Part shown: one piece after another, positions 24,681 through 31,799 of the stretch
How the letters are laid out: every line of letters begins with the position of its first letter
Position numbering within the stretch: the first letter of the stretch is position 1
Origin: Chloroflexota bacterium
Lineage (GTDB): Bacteria > Chloroflexota > Anaerolineae > UBA2200
Length of the DNA: 32,592 nucleotides
Reading direction: 5' to 3'
NCBI GenBank assembly: GCA_014360755.1
Contig: JACIWX010000015.1
Span: 1-32,592 of the forward strand
The notes under the pieces: generated by a model
Database searches by the model: none
What the model was told of the DNA's origin: nothing
Seen by the model: the letters and a program-made list of their open reading frames with translations, nothing else
Made by a program: the position numbers and the translations under genes

Positions 24681-25508
24681 CTACAGTGAAGCGATAAAGT
24701 CGCCCAAGATCTTATTGAACTTCTCCGCATGTTCCCAGAACATCATATGGCCTCCCAGCACTGCAATCTTGGTCCTGGGGAAGTTCTTCTGCATAAATGC
24801 CACTGCCTTGTCAGCCCAATGCTCCGCGATGATACTGAGGGCGGGCAATGACTCATCAACCAGTTTTGCTTCCTCCATATAGTTCGAGAACATACCGGAA
24901 GCAAATAGGGCGCTGGCAATATAGTGCGGCGTCTTCAACGACTGCTCAACGATCCAGAACATCTCCTCTTGGCTGAGTTCGCGTTGCACCATGATTTCGT
25001 CGGCATAGTAAGTCACAAAGTCGCGTTGTCCTTTCCGCGATAGCAGATAGGTATTGTATGCGCCAGCGATCTCATCGAGAGGGCCTTCTACCCAATCTTG
25101 AGGGTTCACAGACAGCGGCTTTGGCGACAGGTCAATGTACACCATTGCCTTTAGCGCTTTGGTGCCTTCTTGCCTGACATACCCCCATGCCTCCAGACAT
25201 CCAAACGACCATCCGACAAGCACAACATCCTGGAGATCAAGCGCCTTGATGATTTTGGCCAAATCGGCGGCATGGGTGGGGTAATCGTTGCCGTGAAGCG
25301 TGATCGAAGATCGGCCCTGACTGCGGGGGTCAATTGCTATGACGCGGTGCGTCTTGGAAAAATGATCCATCTGGTGGACGAACACTTCGGTGGTGAAGGT
25401 CCATCCTGGCACGAAGACAATCGGCGTCCCCGTACCCCTGTCTTCATAGTAGATTTCCACTCCTGGCTCAACTTCGATGTAATTGCCTGGTTGACGATAG
25501 CTGTTCAT
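24681..25508 (-). CDS. Alpha/beta hydrolase (cassette gene)
   Basis: A 275-residue cytosolic alpha/beta-hydrolase fold enzyme without a signal peptide. The oxyanion region is IVFVPGWTF. IDPRSQGRS follows strand 4, the nucleophile elbow is GWSFG (Ser101), and the late histidine is in VLGGHMMFWEHAEKFN. The acid is probably in SIIAEHWAD but is not certain. The MMFWE segment after the histidine is typical of haloperoxidase/esterase-like members. The substrate is unknown. ATG 25508 has TGGAGG 7 bp upstream. It is the first gene after the promoter module at 25564-25626 and is followed by attC site 1, so it appears to be the promoter-proximal cassette. It is more AT-rich than its chromosomal surroundings. 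Confidence 0.88.
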   Translation of the reverse strand: MNSYRQPGNYIEVEPGVEIYYEDRGTGTPIVFVPGWTFTTEVFVHQMDHFSKTHRVIAIDPRSQGRSSITLHGNDYPTHAADLAKIIKALDLQDVVLVGWSFGCLEAWGYVRQEGTKALKAMVYIDLSPKPLSVNPQDWVEGPLDEIAGAYNTYLLSRKGQRDFVTYYADEIMVQRELSQEEMFWIVEQSLKTPHYIASALFASGMFSNYMEEAKLVDESLPALSIIAEHWADKAVAFMQKNFPRTKIAVLGGHMMFWEHAEKFNKILGDFIASL

Positions 25509-25563
25509 ATTTTACCTCCATGATAATCTCTGATTCCCAACCTTTGCGCACTTGCTGCAGTGG

Positions 25564-25626
25564 GGACTACTTGACATTTTAGCACAAGAAGCCCGCTATG
25601 TCAACGTCAGCGGGAAAATGGGCATC
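25564..25626 (-). promoter_or_regulatory. Cassette-array promoter module, copy 1
   Basis: A 63-bp sequence identical to 30088-30150 except for one base. On the minus strand it contains -35 TTGACA (25604-25599), 17-bp spacer and extended -10 TGCTAAAAT (box 25581-25576). An inverted repeat CCCGCT / AGCGGG brackets the -35 box, and TTGACAT / ATGTCAA brackets the promoter. Sequence identity between copies stops abruptly at the downstream edge, where cassette-specific sequence begins. Confidence 0.85.
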
Positions 25627-26315
25627 CTAAACCCTCCCGCAGTTTTACACAAGACCTGACAGGTCTTCAGACAGCCATCAGTCGGCTTCAGCCGACTTCC
25701 TCGTTTCAGCCAGGGAATTTTATTCCCTGGCGACATCTGCGCCCGGGCTCCCACGCCCAAGGGCGGATGGTCTCATGTGTCACCCTGAGGCGAAGCCGAA
25801 GGGCCTGCCCTGAGTACAACGAAGGGATCTTATGGAACTGAGGAGAGATTCTTCGCCGCTACGCGGCTCAGAATGACCATGGGAGAGACGGGCATGGGCG
25901 AACACAAGGTTCGCCCCTACGGATCCCCCCTTGTCCCCAGAGGGCGAAACAAAGGGGGCGAGTCATGGACTCGCCCCTACGTGGATTCGCCCCTACGAAG
26001 GGGGGTGATGGGGGGATTCGTTCCCCCATTCGTTGATGGCCCTCGGCGGCAAAACTCACCGCAGAGAGCAGAGTCCGCAGAAGAAGGTTTTGTTTCTCCG
26101 TGTCCTCTGCGTGCTCTGCGGTAAATAATCCCCTCTGTGGACTCTGTGGTAAGCATTTTCCTCTGCGCCCTCGGCGGTGAAAAAAGTGCGCATTGAGCGC
26201 TAAAGCTTGCCCTGAGCGCAGCGAAGGGGCAAGCGAACGGGCGCTCACGACAAACCAGGCTCGTAGTGCGCACTTCAGTGCGCCATGAGCGCTAAAACGC
26301 TCACTACAAACCGCT
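25627..26315. repeat. Composite repeat block F
   Basis: No gene is seen. It holds GACCTGACAGGTC (25655), AGTCGGCTTCAGCCGACT (25680-25697), CAGGGAATTTTATTCCCTGG (25711-25730), TGAGTACAACGAAGGG and GATTCTTCGCCGCTACGC modules (25811-25866), and a GCGAACACAAGGTTCGC hairpin (25898-25914). A GGGGCGAGTCATGGACTCGC hairpin (25955-25974), a CCCATTCGTTGATGGCCCTC module (26024-26043), CGCAGAG modules (26059-26180) and GCGCTAAAGC / GCGCACTTCAGTGCGC segments (26187-26300) follow. Confidence 0.85.
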
Positions 26316-27863
26316 CTACCCTTTCGTCGCCGAAGTCGGGGCGAAGGCGCGGCGGTCCACAAATGCCTGTAGGCGCGCCGGGATGACGTCCCGCTGGAAC
26401 ACTTCCTCCTGCCTCTCCCGACGACGGATCACCTCTGCCTCATCACCAGTCACCAAGACCGATGCCGGGCGCGGCATGGCGTTAAAGTTGCTCATGGACA
26501 CCTCCTGATAGGCGCCCGTGTCCAGCAGCGCCAGGATGTCACCTACCTGCACCTCCGGGATACGCACGATGGGCATCAAGCGATCGCCGTAGCAGCTCCG
26601 CCCCACAATGTCTGCTTTGCCCACCAGCGGAGCGTCCGCCTTGTTGGCAAAGACATAGTCGTGCAGGTGATGCTCATAGCGCCCGCCGGTGAACCAGAAC
26701 TCGGTCGTATCCACCACGATGATCGTCCAGCGGATGGGATAGGTGATGCGCTTGATATTGCGCACCGTGGTCAGGTGAATGCCCGCATTGCCGTGCAGCG
26801 CCCGTCCGGGTTCCACCTGCAGCATCAGCCCCTCTGTCCGAATGCCGTAACGCGGCAGTTCCTGCCGCAGGGTACGCGTGCATGCTTCGGCATACGCCTC
26901 AATGGACGGTGCGGGGGTCTGATTCGGCTCACTGACCAGCGTGTCGATGAGCCGCGCCATGACCGCATAGCGGGTCTCGTCGCCCAGCGGCTTCAGCGCC
27001 TTGGAGAGGGCATGCAGTGCCCCGAACTCCAGCGGTGCGCTGTAATCCGTGGCGGCATTGAAGGGGTCGCGCGGTATGGCGAAACCGCCGCCGATGTCAA
27101 TCTCCTGAGGCTGGTAGCCGCCCAGCGCCTGACACACCTCGCCCAACTCGCGGGCGTATGCCTTCATCTGCTCTTCCCAGAAGCGCGTCGAACGGTGGTG
27201 CCGCCCATGGTGTTGGTGGAACCCCACCAGTTCGACCCCCTCCATCTGCAGGATGCGCCGCCCCAGCGCGATCACCTGGTCCTTGGTTAGTCCCCCTTTG
27301 TACACCATCGCTGCGATGTCGGTCGGGACCAAGCCCTCTGGGACAAAATCCGTGTGTGCGATGAACCCCGACACGGCCGGCTTGATGCGCAGGCGCACCT
27401 TCGCCGTGCGCCCCAGTTCACGCGCCGCCCGCTCAATGACGTCCACCTCTTCTACGCTGTCAATGGTGATGCGCACGCCGCTCTGCACGCAGCGGTAAAT
27501 GTGGTCCTCGTCCTTGGGCACGCCGTTGACGGAGATGAATTGGGGATCAAAACCTGCCCGCAGCGCTACTTCCAGCTCTCCCGGCGAGTAGATGTCGCAG
27601 CCACAGTCCTCGTTCGCCAGGATGTACTGGATTGCCGTGAGCCAGTTGGCTTTGGCAGCAGGCAGGATCTTCACGGGCCCGTCGGGCCAGCCCTCCTGGA
27701 ACGCCTTCTGGAAGCGGCGCACGTTGCGTCGAATCTGATCCTCCGAGAAGACAAAAAGCGGCGAACCAAAGCGCTGCACCAACTCTACCGTGTCGCATTC
27801 CTCGATGAACAGATGCCCGTCACGCACCGACAGGCACTCATCCAAACGCCGATAAGTAGCCAT
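26316..27863 (-). CDS. Fold-III PLP decarboxylase, DapDC/ODC-like, atypical
   Basis: A 515-residue PLP enzyme of the alanine-racemase-like barrel family (diaminopimelate, ornithine and arginine decarboxylases). It is about 90 residues longer than LysA. Visible motifs are AAKANWLTAI (PLP lysine Lys71), CGCDIYSPGELEVA, GFHQHHGRHH (214-223, in place of HxHxGS), DIGGGFAI (phosphate-binding loop 256-263), QVEPGR (349-354), GRSCYGDRL (421-429) and GAYQEVSMSNFNAMPRP. The CESxD motif that binds substrate and completes the active site in LysA reads CYGD, which suggests a different substrate. ATG 27863 is preferred over 27893 because GGAGGG lies 7 bp upstream. It stands alone, downstream of the second beta-helix gene. 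Confidence 0.87.
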   Translation of the reverse strand: MATYRRLDECLSVRDGHLFIEECDTVELVQRFGSPLFVFSEDQIRRNVRRFQKAFQEGWPDGPVKILPAAKANWLTAIQYILANEDCGCDIYSPGELEVALRAGFDPQFISVNGVPKDEDHIYRCVQSGVRITIDSVEEVDVIERAARELGRTAKVRLRIKPAVSGFIAHTDFVPEGLVPTDIAAMVYKGGLTKDQVIALGRRILQMEGVELVGFHQHHGRHHRSTRFWEEQMKAYARELGEVCQALGGYQPQEIDIGGGFAIPRDPFNAATDYSAPLEFGALHALSKALKPLGDETRYAVMARLIDTLVSEPNQTPAPSIEAYAEACTRTLRQELPRYGIRTEGLMLQVEPGRALHGNAGIHLTTVRNIKRITYPIRWTIIVVDTTEFWFTGGRYEHHLHDYVFANKADAPLVGKADIVGRSCYGDRLMPIVRIPEVQVGDILALLDTGAYQEVSMSNFNAMPRPASVLVTGDEAEVIRRRERQEEVFQRDVIPARLQAFVDRRAFAPTSATKG

Positions 27864-27948
27864 CCCCTTTCCCTCCTTTCTAACGGCCGCCACTCCAGCC
27901 CGGATCGGACTGGAGCAACGGTCCGCCTCCGTATCTCTCCCTATGGCT
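27864..27948 (-). terminator. Possible hairpin between beta-helix and decarboxylase genes
   Basis: CTCCAG and CTGGAG arms surround an 11-base loop (27892-27914) on the minus strand. There is no run of T after it, so termination is doubtful. Confidence 0.3.
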
Positions 27949-29313
27949 TCAAGGATGGTTTTTCATCACCATCGGTAGGTAAACATGCGCCATGTATTCA
28001 TCCGCCCCAATGTCCGGGGCTGCGCCAACCGGTCGCGGGTCGCCGTCTATATCGGCGGTCACGCCGGCATCCACCCCCGCATCAATGGCTGCCGAGCCGG
28101 GGCGCAGGTGGTAGTTGCCGCCACGGGGGTCCACGAAGGCAGGATCACCCCAGATGTTGACCGTGCCGGTGAGGATGGTGCCGCTGCCGCCCCAGTCGGC
28201 GCCATTAGCCCAGATGCCGCTCCCCCACAGGGTGCCTTCCAGCGTCACTGTACTGCCTGCTGTGACCGAGATGCCCACAGTGTGGCTGACCAGGATGGTG
28301 TTCACCAAGGTGACGGGCTGACTACTTTGTGTTGCGATACCGTATCCGCCATATGTGCCAACGTTGCGGGCAATGGTGTTGTGCTGGAGCATCCCTGTGC
28401 TGTTTGACCGGAAGGATATTGCCCCAGCCTGGTTGACGCCCCCCGGACGGTTATCCGCGATGATGTTGTTGGTGATGGTGAAGGGTGAGGTATCCCACAA
28501 TTCCATTCCCGCCGCGACGTAGGCTTCGTTATCCCGGATCACGGTGCAGGCTAGGAAAAGTTCCCCGGCGGCGAAGCGCAATGCACCGGCGTGGTTGCCC
28601 ACCCGGTTGCGCTCAAAAAGGCAATCTTCGATCCGCGCCCCAGCCCACGCAATACTGGCTCCACCTCCGTATCCGCCCCGTCCACTGCCCGGACTGATTC
28701 CCCGCCCGTTGTCCCGGAAGATGGTATGGCGGATGAGAATGGGCTGGCGTCCCCAGCCACCGTCAAATATCAACCCGCTGCCATCCCAGGCATCATTGGC
28801 TTCAAATAGGCTGCCCTCTATGGTGACTGCTCGTGTTCCATAGATGTACAAGCCACCACCTATTGTCCGGACACACCCATTGCACCAGGTACCGTTGGCG
28901 CGTAAAGTGGAAGAGAGGACCTGGAGTGTGCCACCGGAGATGTAGCCACCACCGCCGAGGGTGTCCGCGGTGGTCTGTGAATCGGCGACATTGCTGTAGA
29001 TGGTCGTGTAACGAAGGGTCAGGTTGGCATCTTGGGCATAGAGGCCGGCACCCCGGTCGGTAACAAAGCCGTTGGTGATGGTCAAGCCCTCTATGGTCAC
29101 CGTGATGGAGTTGCCGACATACACCACCCGTCGGGTGCCTTCGCCGTCTAAGGTCGTGGGGTAAGCGACGGGGTCGCGCAGGACAGGGCCCGAAGAGGCG
29201 CCATTCCACCCGCCGTAGAGGGTGATGCTTTTGGTGATGGTGATGACGGCAGCGCCGGTGCCGGTGTAGGTGCCGCCAGCCACATAGATCGTGTCGCCCT
29301 TGCTGAGATTCAT
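27949..29313 (-). CDS. Beta-helix protein lacking its signal peptide
   Basis: A 454-residue paralogue of the protein at 5094-6788. From residue 5 on it follows that protein closely (TIYVAGGTYTGTGAAVITI, then KSITLYGGWNG, DGEGTRRVVYV), with many right-handed beta-helix rungs, IDGDPRPVGAAPDIGADEY near the end and a hydrophobic tail HVYLPMVMKNHP. The roughly 70 N-terminal residues of the paralogue, including the signal peptide, are absent. The open frame starts at ATG 29313 with a good GAAAGGAG site, only about 65 bp after attC site 3. Either the cassette junction removed the original 5' end or a cytoplasmic derivative is made. Secretion is not supported by what is visible. Confidence 0.8.
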   Translation of the reverse strand: MNLSKGDTIYVAGGTYTGTGAAVITITKSITLYGGWNGASSGPVLRDPVAYPTTLDGEGTRRVVYVGNSITVTIEGLTITNGFVTDRGAGLYAQDANLTLRYTTIYSNVADSQTTADTLGGGGYISGGTLQVLSSTLRANGTWCNGCVRTIGGGLYIYGTRAVTIEGSLFEANDAWDGSGLIFDGGWGRQPILIRHTIFRDNGRGISPGSGRGGYGGGASIAWAGARIEDCLFERNRVGNHAGALRFAAGELFLACTVIRDNEAYVAAGMELWDTSPFTITNNIIADNRPGGVNQAGAISFRSNSTGMLQHNTIARNVGTYGGYGIATQSSQPVTLVNTILVSHTVGISVTAGSTVTLEGTLWGSGIWANGADWGGSGTILTGTVNIWGDPAFVDPRGGNYHLRPGSAAIDAGVDAGVTADIDGDPRPVGAAPDIGADEYMAHVYLPMVMKNHP

Positions 29314-29377
29314 CTTCCACTCCTTTCCTGTTCACCGCGCAGCCCACCGCGCCGTTACGCCGCGCGCGAAGCGGTCG
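29314..29377 (-). other. Junction sequence between attC site 3 and the beta-helix gene
   Basis: On the minus strand the R' box GTTATGCCG is answered 22 bases on by CGGCGTAAC, forming a short second inverted pair with one mismatch that looks like a remnant of another R''/R' box. GAAAGGAG then provides the ribosome site for ATG 29313. Confidence 0.45.
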
Positions 29378-29447
29378 GCATAACGGCTGGCGCACCAGCC
29401 GCACGCGGAGCGAAGCAGAGCGTGTCGGCTTGATGCGCGTGTTATGC
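29378..29447 (-). other. attC-like integron recombination site (site 3)
   Basis: Minus strand: R'' GCATAAC (29447-29441) and R' GTTATGC (29384-29378), perfectly complementary. Imperfectly pairing arms share GCGCA..CAAGCCG and CGGCTGG.TGCGC with extrahelical bases, and the loop is TCTGCTTCGCTC. Length is 70 bp. It follows the 29497-30060 gene in the orientation expected for a cassette. Its boxes deviate by one base from the RYYYAAC/GTTRRRY consensus. Confidence 0.82.
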
Positions 29448-29496
29448 CGCCTGCTTTCTGAAAGCATTACTTTTGGGGTCTCCGTTCTCACCATGC

Positions 29497-30060
29497 TCAA
29501 TTCTTAGAACTCAGGATCACTATGTCTTGAGGACCGTAAAGGTGCTGGGTGACAATGGCTATCATACGTCCATCGGGCGAGAGGTACCCTTCACTTTTCA
29601 GCAATACCGGTCGCGTTACTGGTTCGTACTCCCTTGGCCGCACTCCATCTGCGCGCACCATGTCCAAGACGTTGCCTCTGGATAAAGTGTTCTGAATCAA
29701 CGCATTCGGAAGGCTCGTCTGGCTAGACTCTCGGTTGAGTGCATATTCCCAGACTTGCGTTTCTGTGCCACAGGTGGCTTGGTAATATAATCGGTTGTCA
29801 GCACTCCAGCCCAGTATTTGGTACTCACAAGGACGCTGTTCAGTAACCCTTTGCCACACCCTGATGGGATTTTCCCAAAAGTGTGGCTTGGTCACAAATA
29901 TCGCTTCATAACCCGGAGCAGCCGATAAAGCAGGCTGGTAGTGTAGCACCAAAACTGCAAAAACGGTGAGCGATATCACGATCAGCGCCAGTATCGTGAG
30001 TAGAACTGCGCGACGAACTTGTAGCATGGGCGAATCCTGAAATCGTGCAAATGTTGTCAT
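29497..30060 (-). CDS. Membrane-anchored protein, function unknown (cassette gene)
   Basis: A 187-residue protein with one N-terminal membrane helix (about 17-43) and an exported domain of short strand pairs reminiscent of TolB/WD40-like blades (LGWSADNRLYYQATCG, VWEYALNRES, GYLSPDGRMIAIVTQH). Two cysteines in the domain (EQRPCEYQ and QATCGTE) could form a disulfide. I do not recognise a named family. ATG 30060 is used; ATG at residue 12 (30027) is an alternative. It is the only gene between promoter module copy 2 (30088-30150) and attC site 3, and it is more AT-rich than the neighbouring beta-helix gene. It appears to be a single inserted cassette. Confidence 0.7.
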   Translation of the reverse strand: MTTFARFQDSPMLQVRRAVLLTILALIVISLTVFAVLVLHYQPALSAAPGYEAIFVTKPHFWENPIRVWQRVTEQRPCEYQILGWSADNRLYYQATCGTETQVWEYALNRESSQTSLPNALIQNTLSRGNVLDMVRADGVRPREYEPVTRPVLLKSEGYLSPDGRMIAIVTQHLYGPQDIVILSSKN

Positions 30061-30087
30061 TCGAGCGAAACTCTTTTTCTACAATGA

Positions 30088-30150
30088 GGACTACTTGACA
30101 TTTTAGCACAAAAAGCCCGCTATGTCAACGTCAGCGGGAAAATGGGCATC
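30088..30150 (-). promoter_or_regulatory. Cassette-array promoter module, copy 2
   Basis: 62 of 63 bases match copy 1 (25564-25626); the difference (A for G on the plus strand) is in the spacer. It has the same TTGACA, 17-bp spacer and TGCTAAAAT, the same CCCGCT/AGCGGG inverted repeat, and the same abrupt loss of identity before the first gene (ATG 30060 is about 35 bp beyond the -10 box). Confidence 0.85.
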
Positions 30151-31043
30151 GCAGGGGCAAGCAATTGAATAATGACCAATGACCAAAACCCGATGACCAA
30201 AATCTCCGTGTCTTTGTGGTACGCTAATCCCCTTGGAGGTAAAACTCCTCACCACTAAGACACGAAGACACAAAGGGGGAAGAAGAAACTCCATGGACAA
30301 AACCCAATAACCAAAATCTTGGTGTCTTTGTGTCTTCGTGGTAAAACTCTTTTCACCGCAGAGGGAATTTGGCCATTGGTCATTCGCCCATCGGGATTCT
30401 CTATTCTTTTCGTGTCTTTGTGTCTTTGTGGTGAAAACCTCTGCGCTCTCTGCGCCCTCGGCGGCAAAACCAAAGGGGCGAGTCATGGACTCGCCCCTAC
30501 GAAGGGGGGATGATGGGGGGATTCGTTCCCCCATTCGTTGATGGCCCTCGGTGGTGAAAACTCACCACAGAGACCACAGAGACAAATCCCAATGACCAAA
30601 ACCTTCGTGTCTTCGTGGTAAACCCCCTTTTCACCGCAGAGGGCGCAGAGGGAAATCCCAATGAATAATGGCCAAAATCTTGGTGTCTTTGTGGTAAACC
30701 TCTGCGTTCTCTGTGGGCTCTGTGGTAAGTAAAGGGGCGAACACGAGGTTCGCCCCTACACGTCTCTCCCATTGTCATTCTGAGCCGCGTAGCGGCGAAG
30801 AATCTCGCCAAACGCCGCCAGGGAATAAAATTCCCTGGCTGAAACGAGGGAGTCGGCTGAAGCCGACTCCACGGAAGACAGACCTGACAGGTCTAGGGCA
30901 TTTCACCGCAGAGGGACAGAGACAAATCCCAATGGCCAATGGCCAAAATCTTGGTGTCTTTGTGTCTTTGTGGTCAAAACCTCTGTGCTCTCCGCGCGCT
31001 CGGCGGTAGAGAATCCGCTCCAAGTGCGGGGTGAGCGGGCGGT
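30151..31043. repeat. Long repeat block of CACAAAG, CGCAGAG and composite modules
   Basis: No gene is seen in 0.9 kb. At least five CACAAAGACACGAAG-type modules in both orientations lie between 30200 and 30720. A GGGGCGAGTCATGGACTCGC hairpin (30476-30495), a CCCATTCGTTGATGGCCCTC module (30530-30549) and a GGGGCGAACACGAGGTTCGC hairpin (30734-30753) are present. The TTGTCATTCTGAGCCGCG, CAGGGAATAAAATTCCCTGG and AGTCGGCTGAAGCCGACT series runs 30773-30868, followed by GACCTGACAGGTC (30881) and another CACAAAG/CGCAGAG pair. Confidence 0.88.
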
Positions 31044-31400
31044 TCACCCACGAAAGCGGCGAACACGGCAAATTCCCGGTGTGATCACGGTGAAGGCATG
31101 CGGCAGTTCCCCTGCATGCTGGTTGACCACGGATGCGACGGTCTCCGCTTTGCGGATGGGCGAGAGTCCTGCCAGGCGTATCAGCACAATACCGTGCATA
31201 TAGAGTCGCTGACGAAAAGCTATTTCTCCAAAATCCTTGTCGGCAGTGAGCAACAAGGCACCTTCCCGGTTTGCCAAAGCCAGGACGTTCTCATCCGTAA
31301 TCCCAGGTTCCATCTCTGCCACATACAGCACCTGATGCCCGCTTTGCCGGAGAGTTTCAACGATTTGGCGATCAACGCCCTCATCAGCCAGGAACTTCAC
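31044..31400 (-). CDS. DUF5615 PIN-like protein (putative toxin)
   Basis: A 118-residue protein of the Mut7-C/PIN-like DUF5615 family. Conserved acidic positions are in MKFLADEGVDRQIVETLR, EPGITDENVLALA and LLLTADKDFGEIAF. These acids would bind metal for RNA or DNA cleavage, as in VapC-type toxins. It overlaps the DUF433 gene upstream by 4 bp (ATGA), the usual order antitoxin then toxin for this pair. Family and pairing are well established; toxicity in this case is inferred. Confidence 0.88.
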   Translation of the reverse strand: MKFLADEGVDRQIVETLRQSGHQVLYVAEMEPGITDENVLALANREGALLLTADKDFGEIAFRQRLYMHGIVLIRLAGLSPIRKAETVASVVNQHAGELPHAFTVITPGICRVRRFRG

Positions 31401-31639
31401 CTTGTCCCCTCGGTCACGGGATAAATTACATCAGCACGTAGAGCCTCTTTGGCAAAGGCAATCGCTGCTAAGACGGCTTCTCGCGTCAACCGAGGATGGG
31501 CATCAAGGATCTGTTCAATGGTTTCACCCGCCGCGAGTTTCTCTAGGATCAGTTCAACTGTGATGCGCGTGCCGGCAATCACGGGTTTACCCATCATCAC
31601 ATTCGGATCAGATACAATCCATTGTTCCTTCACGGTCAT
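31397..31639 (-). CDS. DUF433 protein (putative antitoxin)
   Basis: An 80-residue DUF433/VapB45-like protein with the family core VSDPNVMMGKPVIAGTRITVELILEKLAAGETIEQILDAHP (given here as recognisable, see positions 9-49) ending in a winged-helix type segment RLTREAVLAAIAFA. It would bind DNA and neutralise the downstream PIN-like protein. ATG 31639 follows AGGAGAGAACC. The two genes are translationally coupled and are not flanked by attC-like sites, so they are separate from the cassette groups. Confidence 0.88.
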   Translation of the reverse strand: MTVKEQWIVSDPNVMMGKPVIAGTRITVELILEKLAAGETIEQILDAHPRLTREAVLAAIAFAKEALRADVIYPVTEGTR

Positions 31640-31799
31640 GGTTCTCTCCTTAGCGATAGCCCTATGTGACAGTATGCCTGGTCAACGATATTTTCCCACC
31701 GCAACGGCTTGCATCCCATCTCGCGCACGCGGTGTAACCGCGTGGACAGCCACCAGATGACGCCCGCATTGTACTATGAGCGAGGGCCTATGTCAAACG
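31640..31799. other. Gap upstream of the DUF433/DUF5615 pair
   Basis: The ribosome site AGGAGAG (31643-31651) is clear. TTGACC occurs on the minus strand at 31684-31679 but no -10 at a proper distance was found. No gene is seen. Confidence 0.4.

Noticed and set aside
25509..25563. attI site directly before the hydrolase gene (GTTGGGA at 25540-25534)
   Set aside because: The last base does not fit GTTRRRY, and the copy 2 leader has no matching box at the same place, so an attI cannot be claimed.
28802..29500. 232-residue minus-strand frame crossing attC site 3
   Set aside because: Out of frame with the beta-helix protein over most of its length; His/Arg-rich shadow composition. It does not restore the missing signal peptide.
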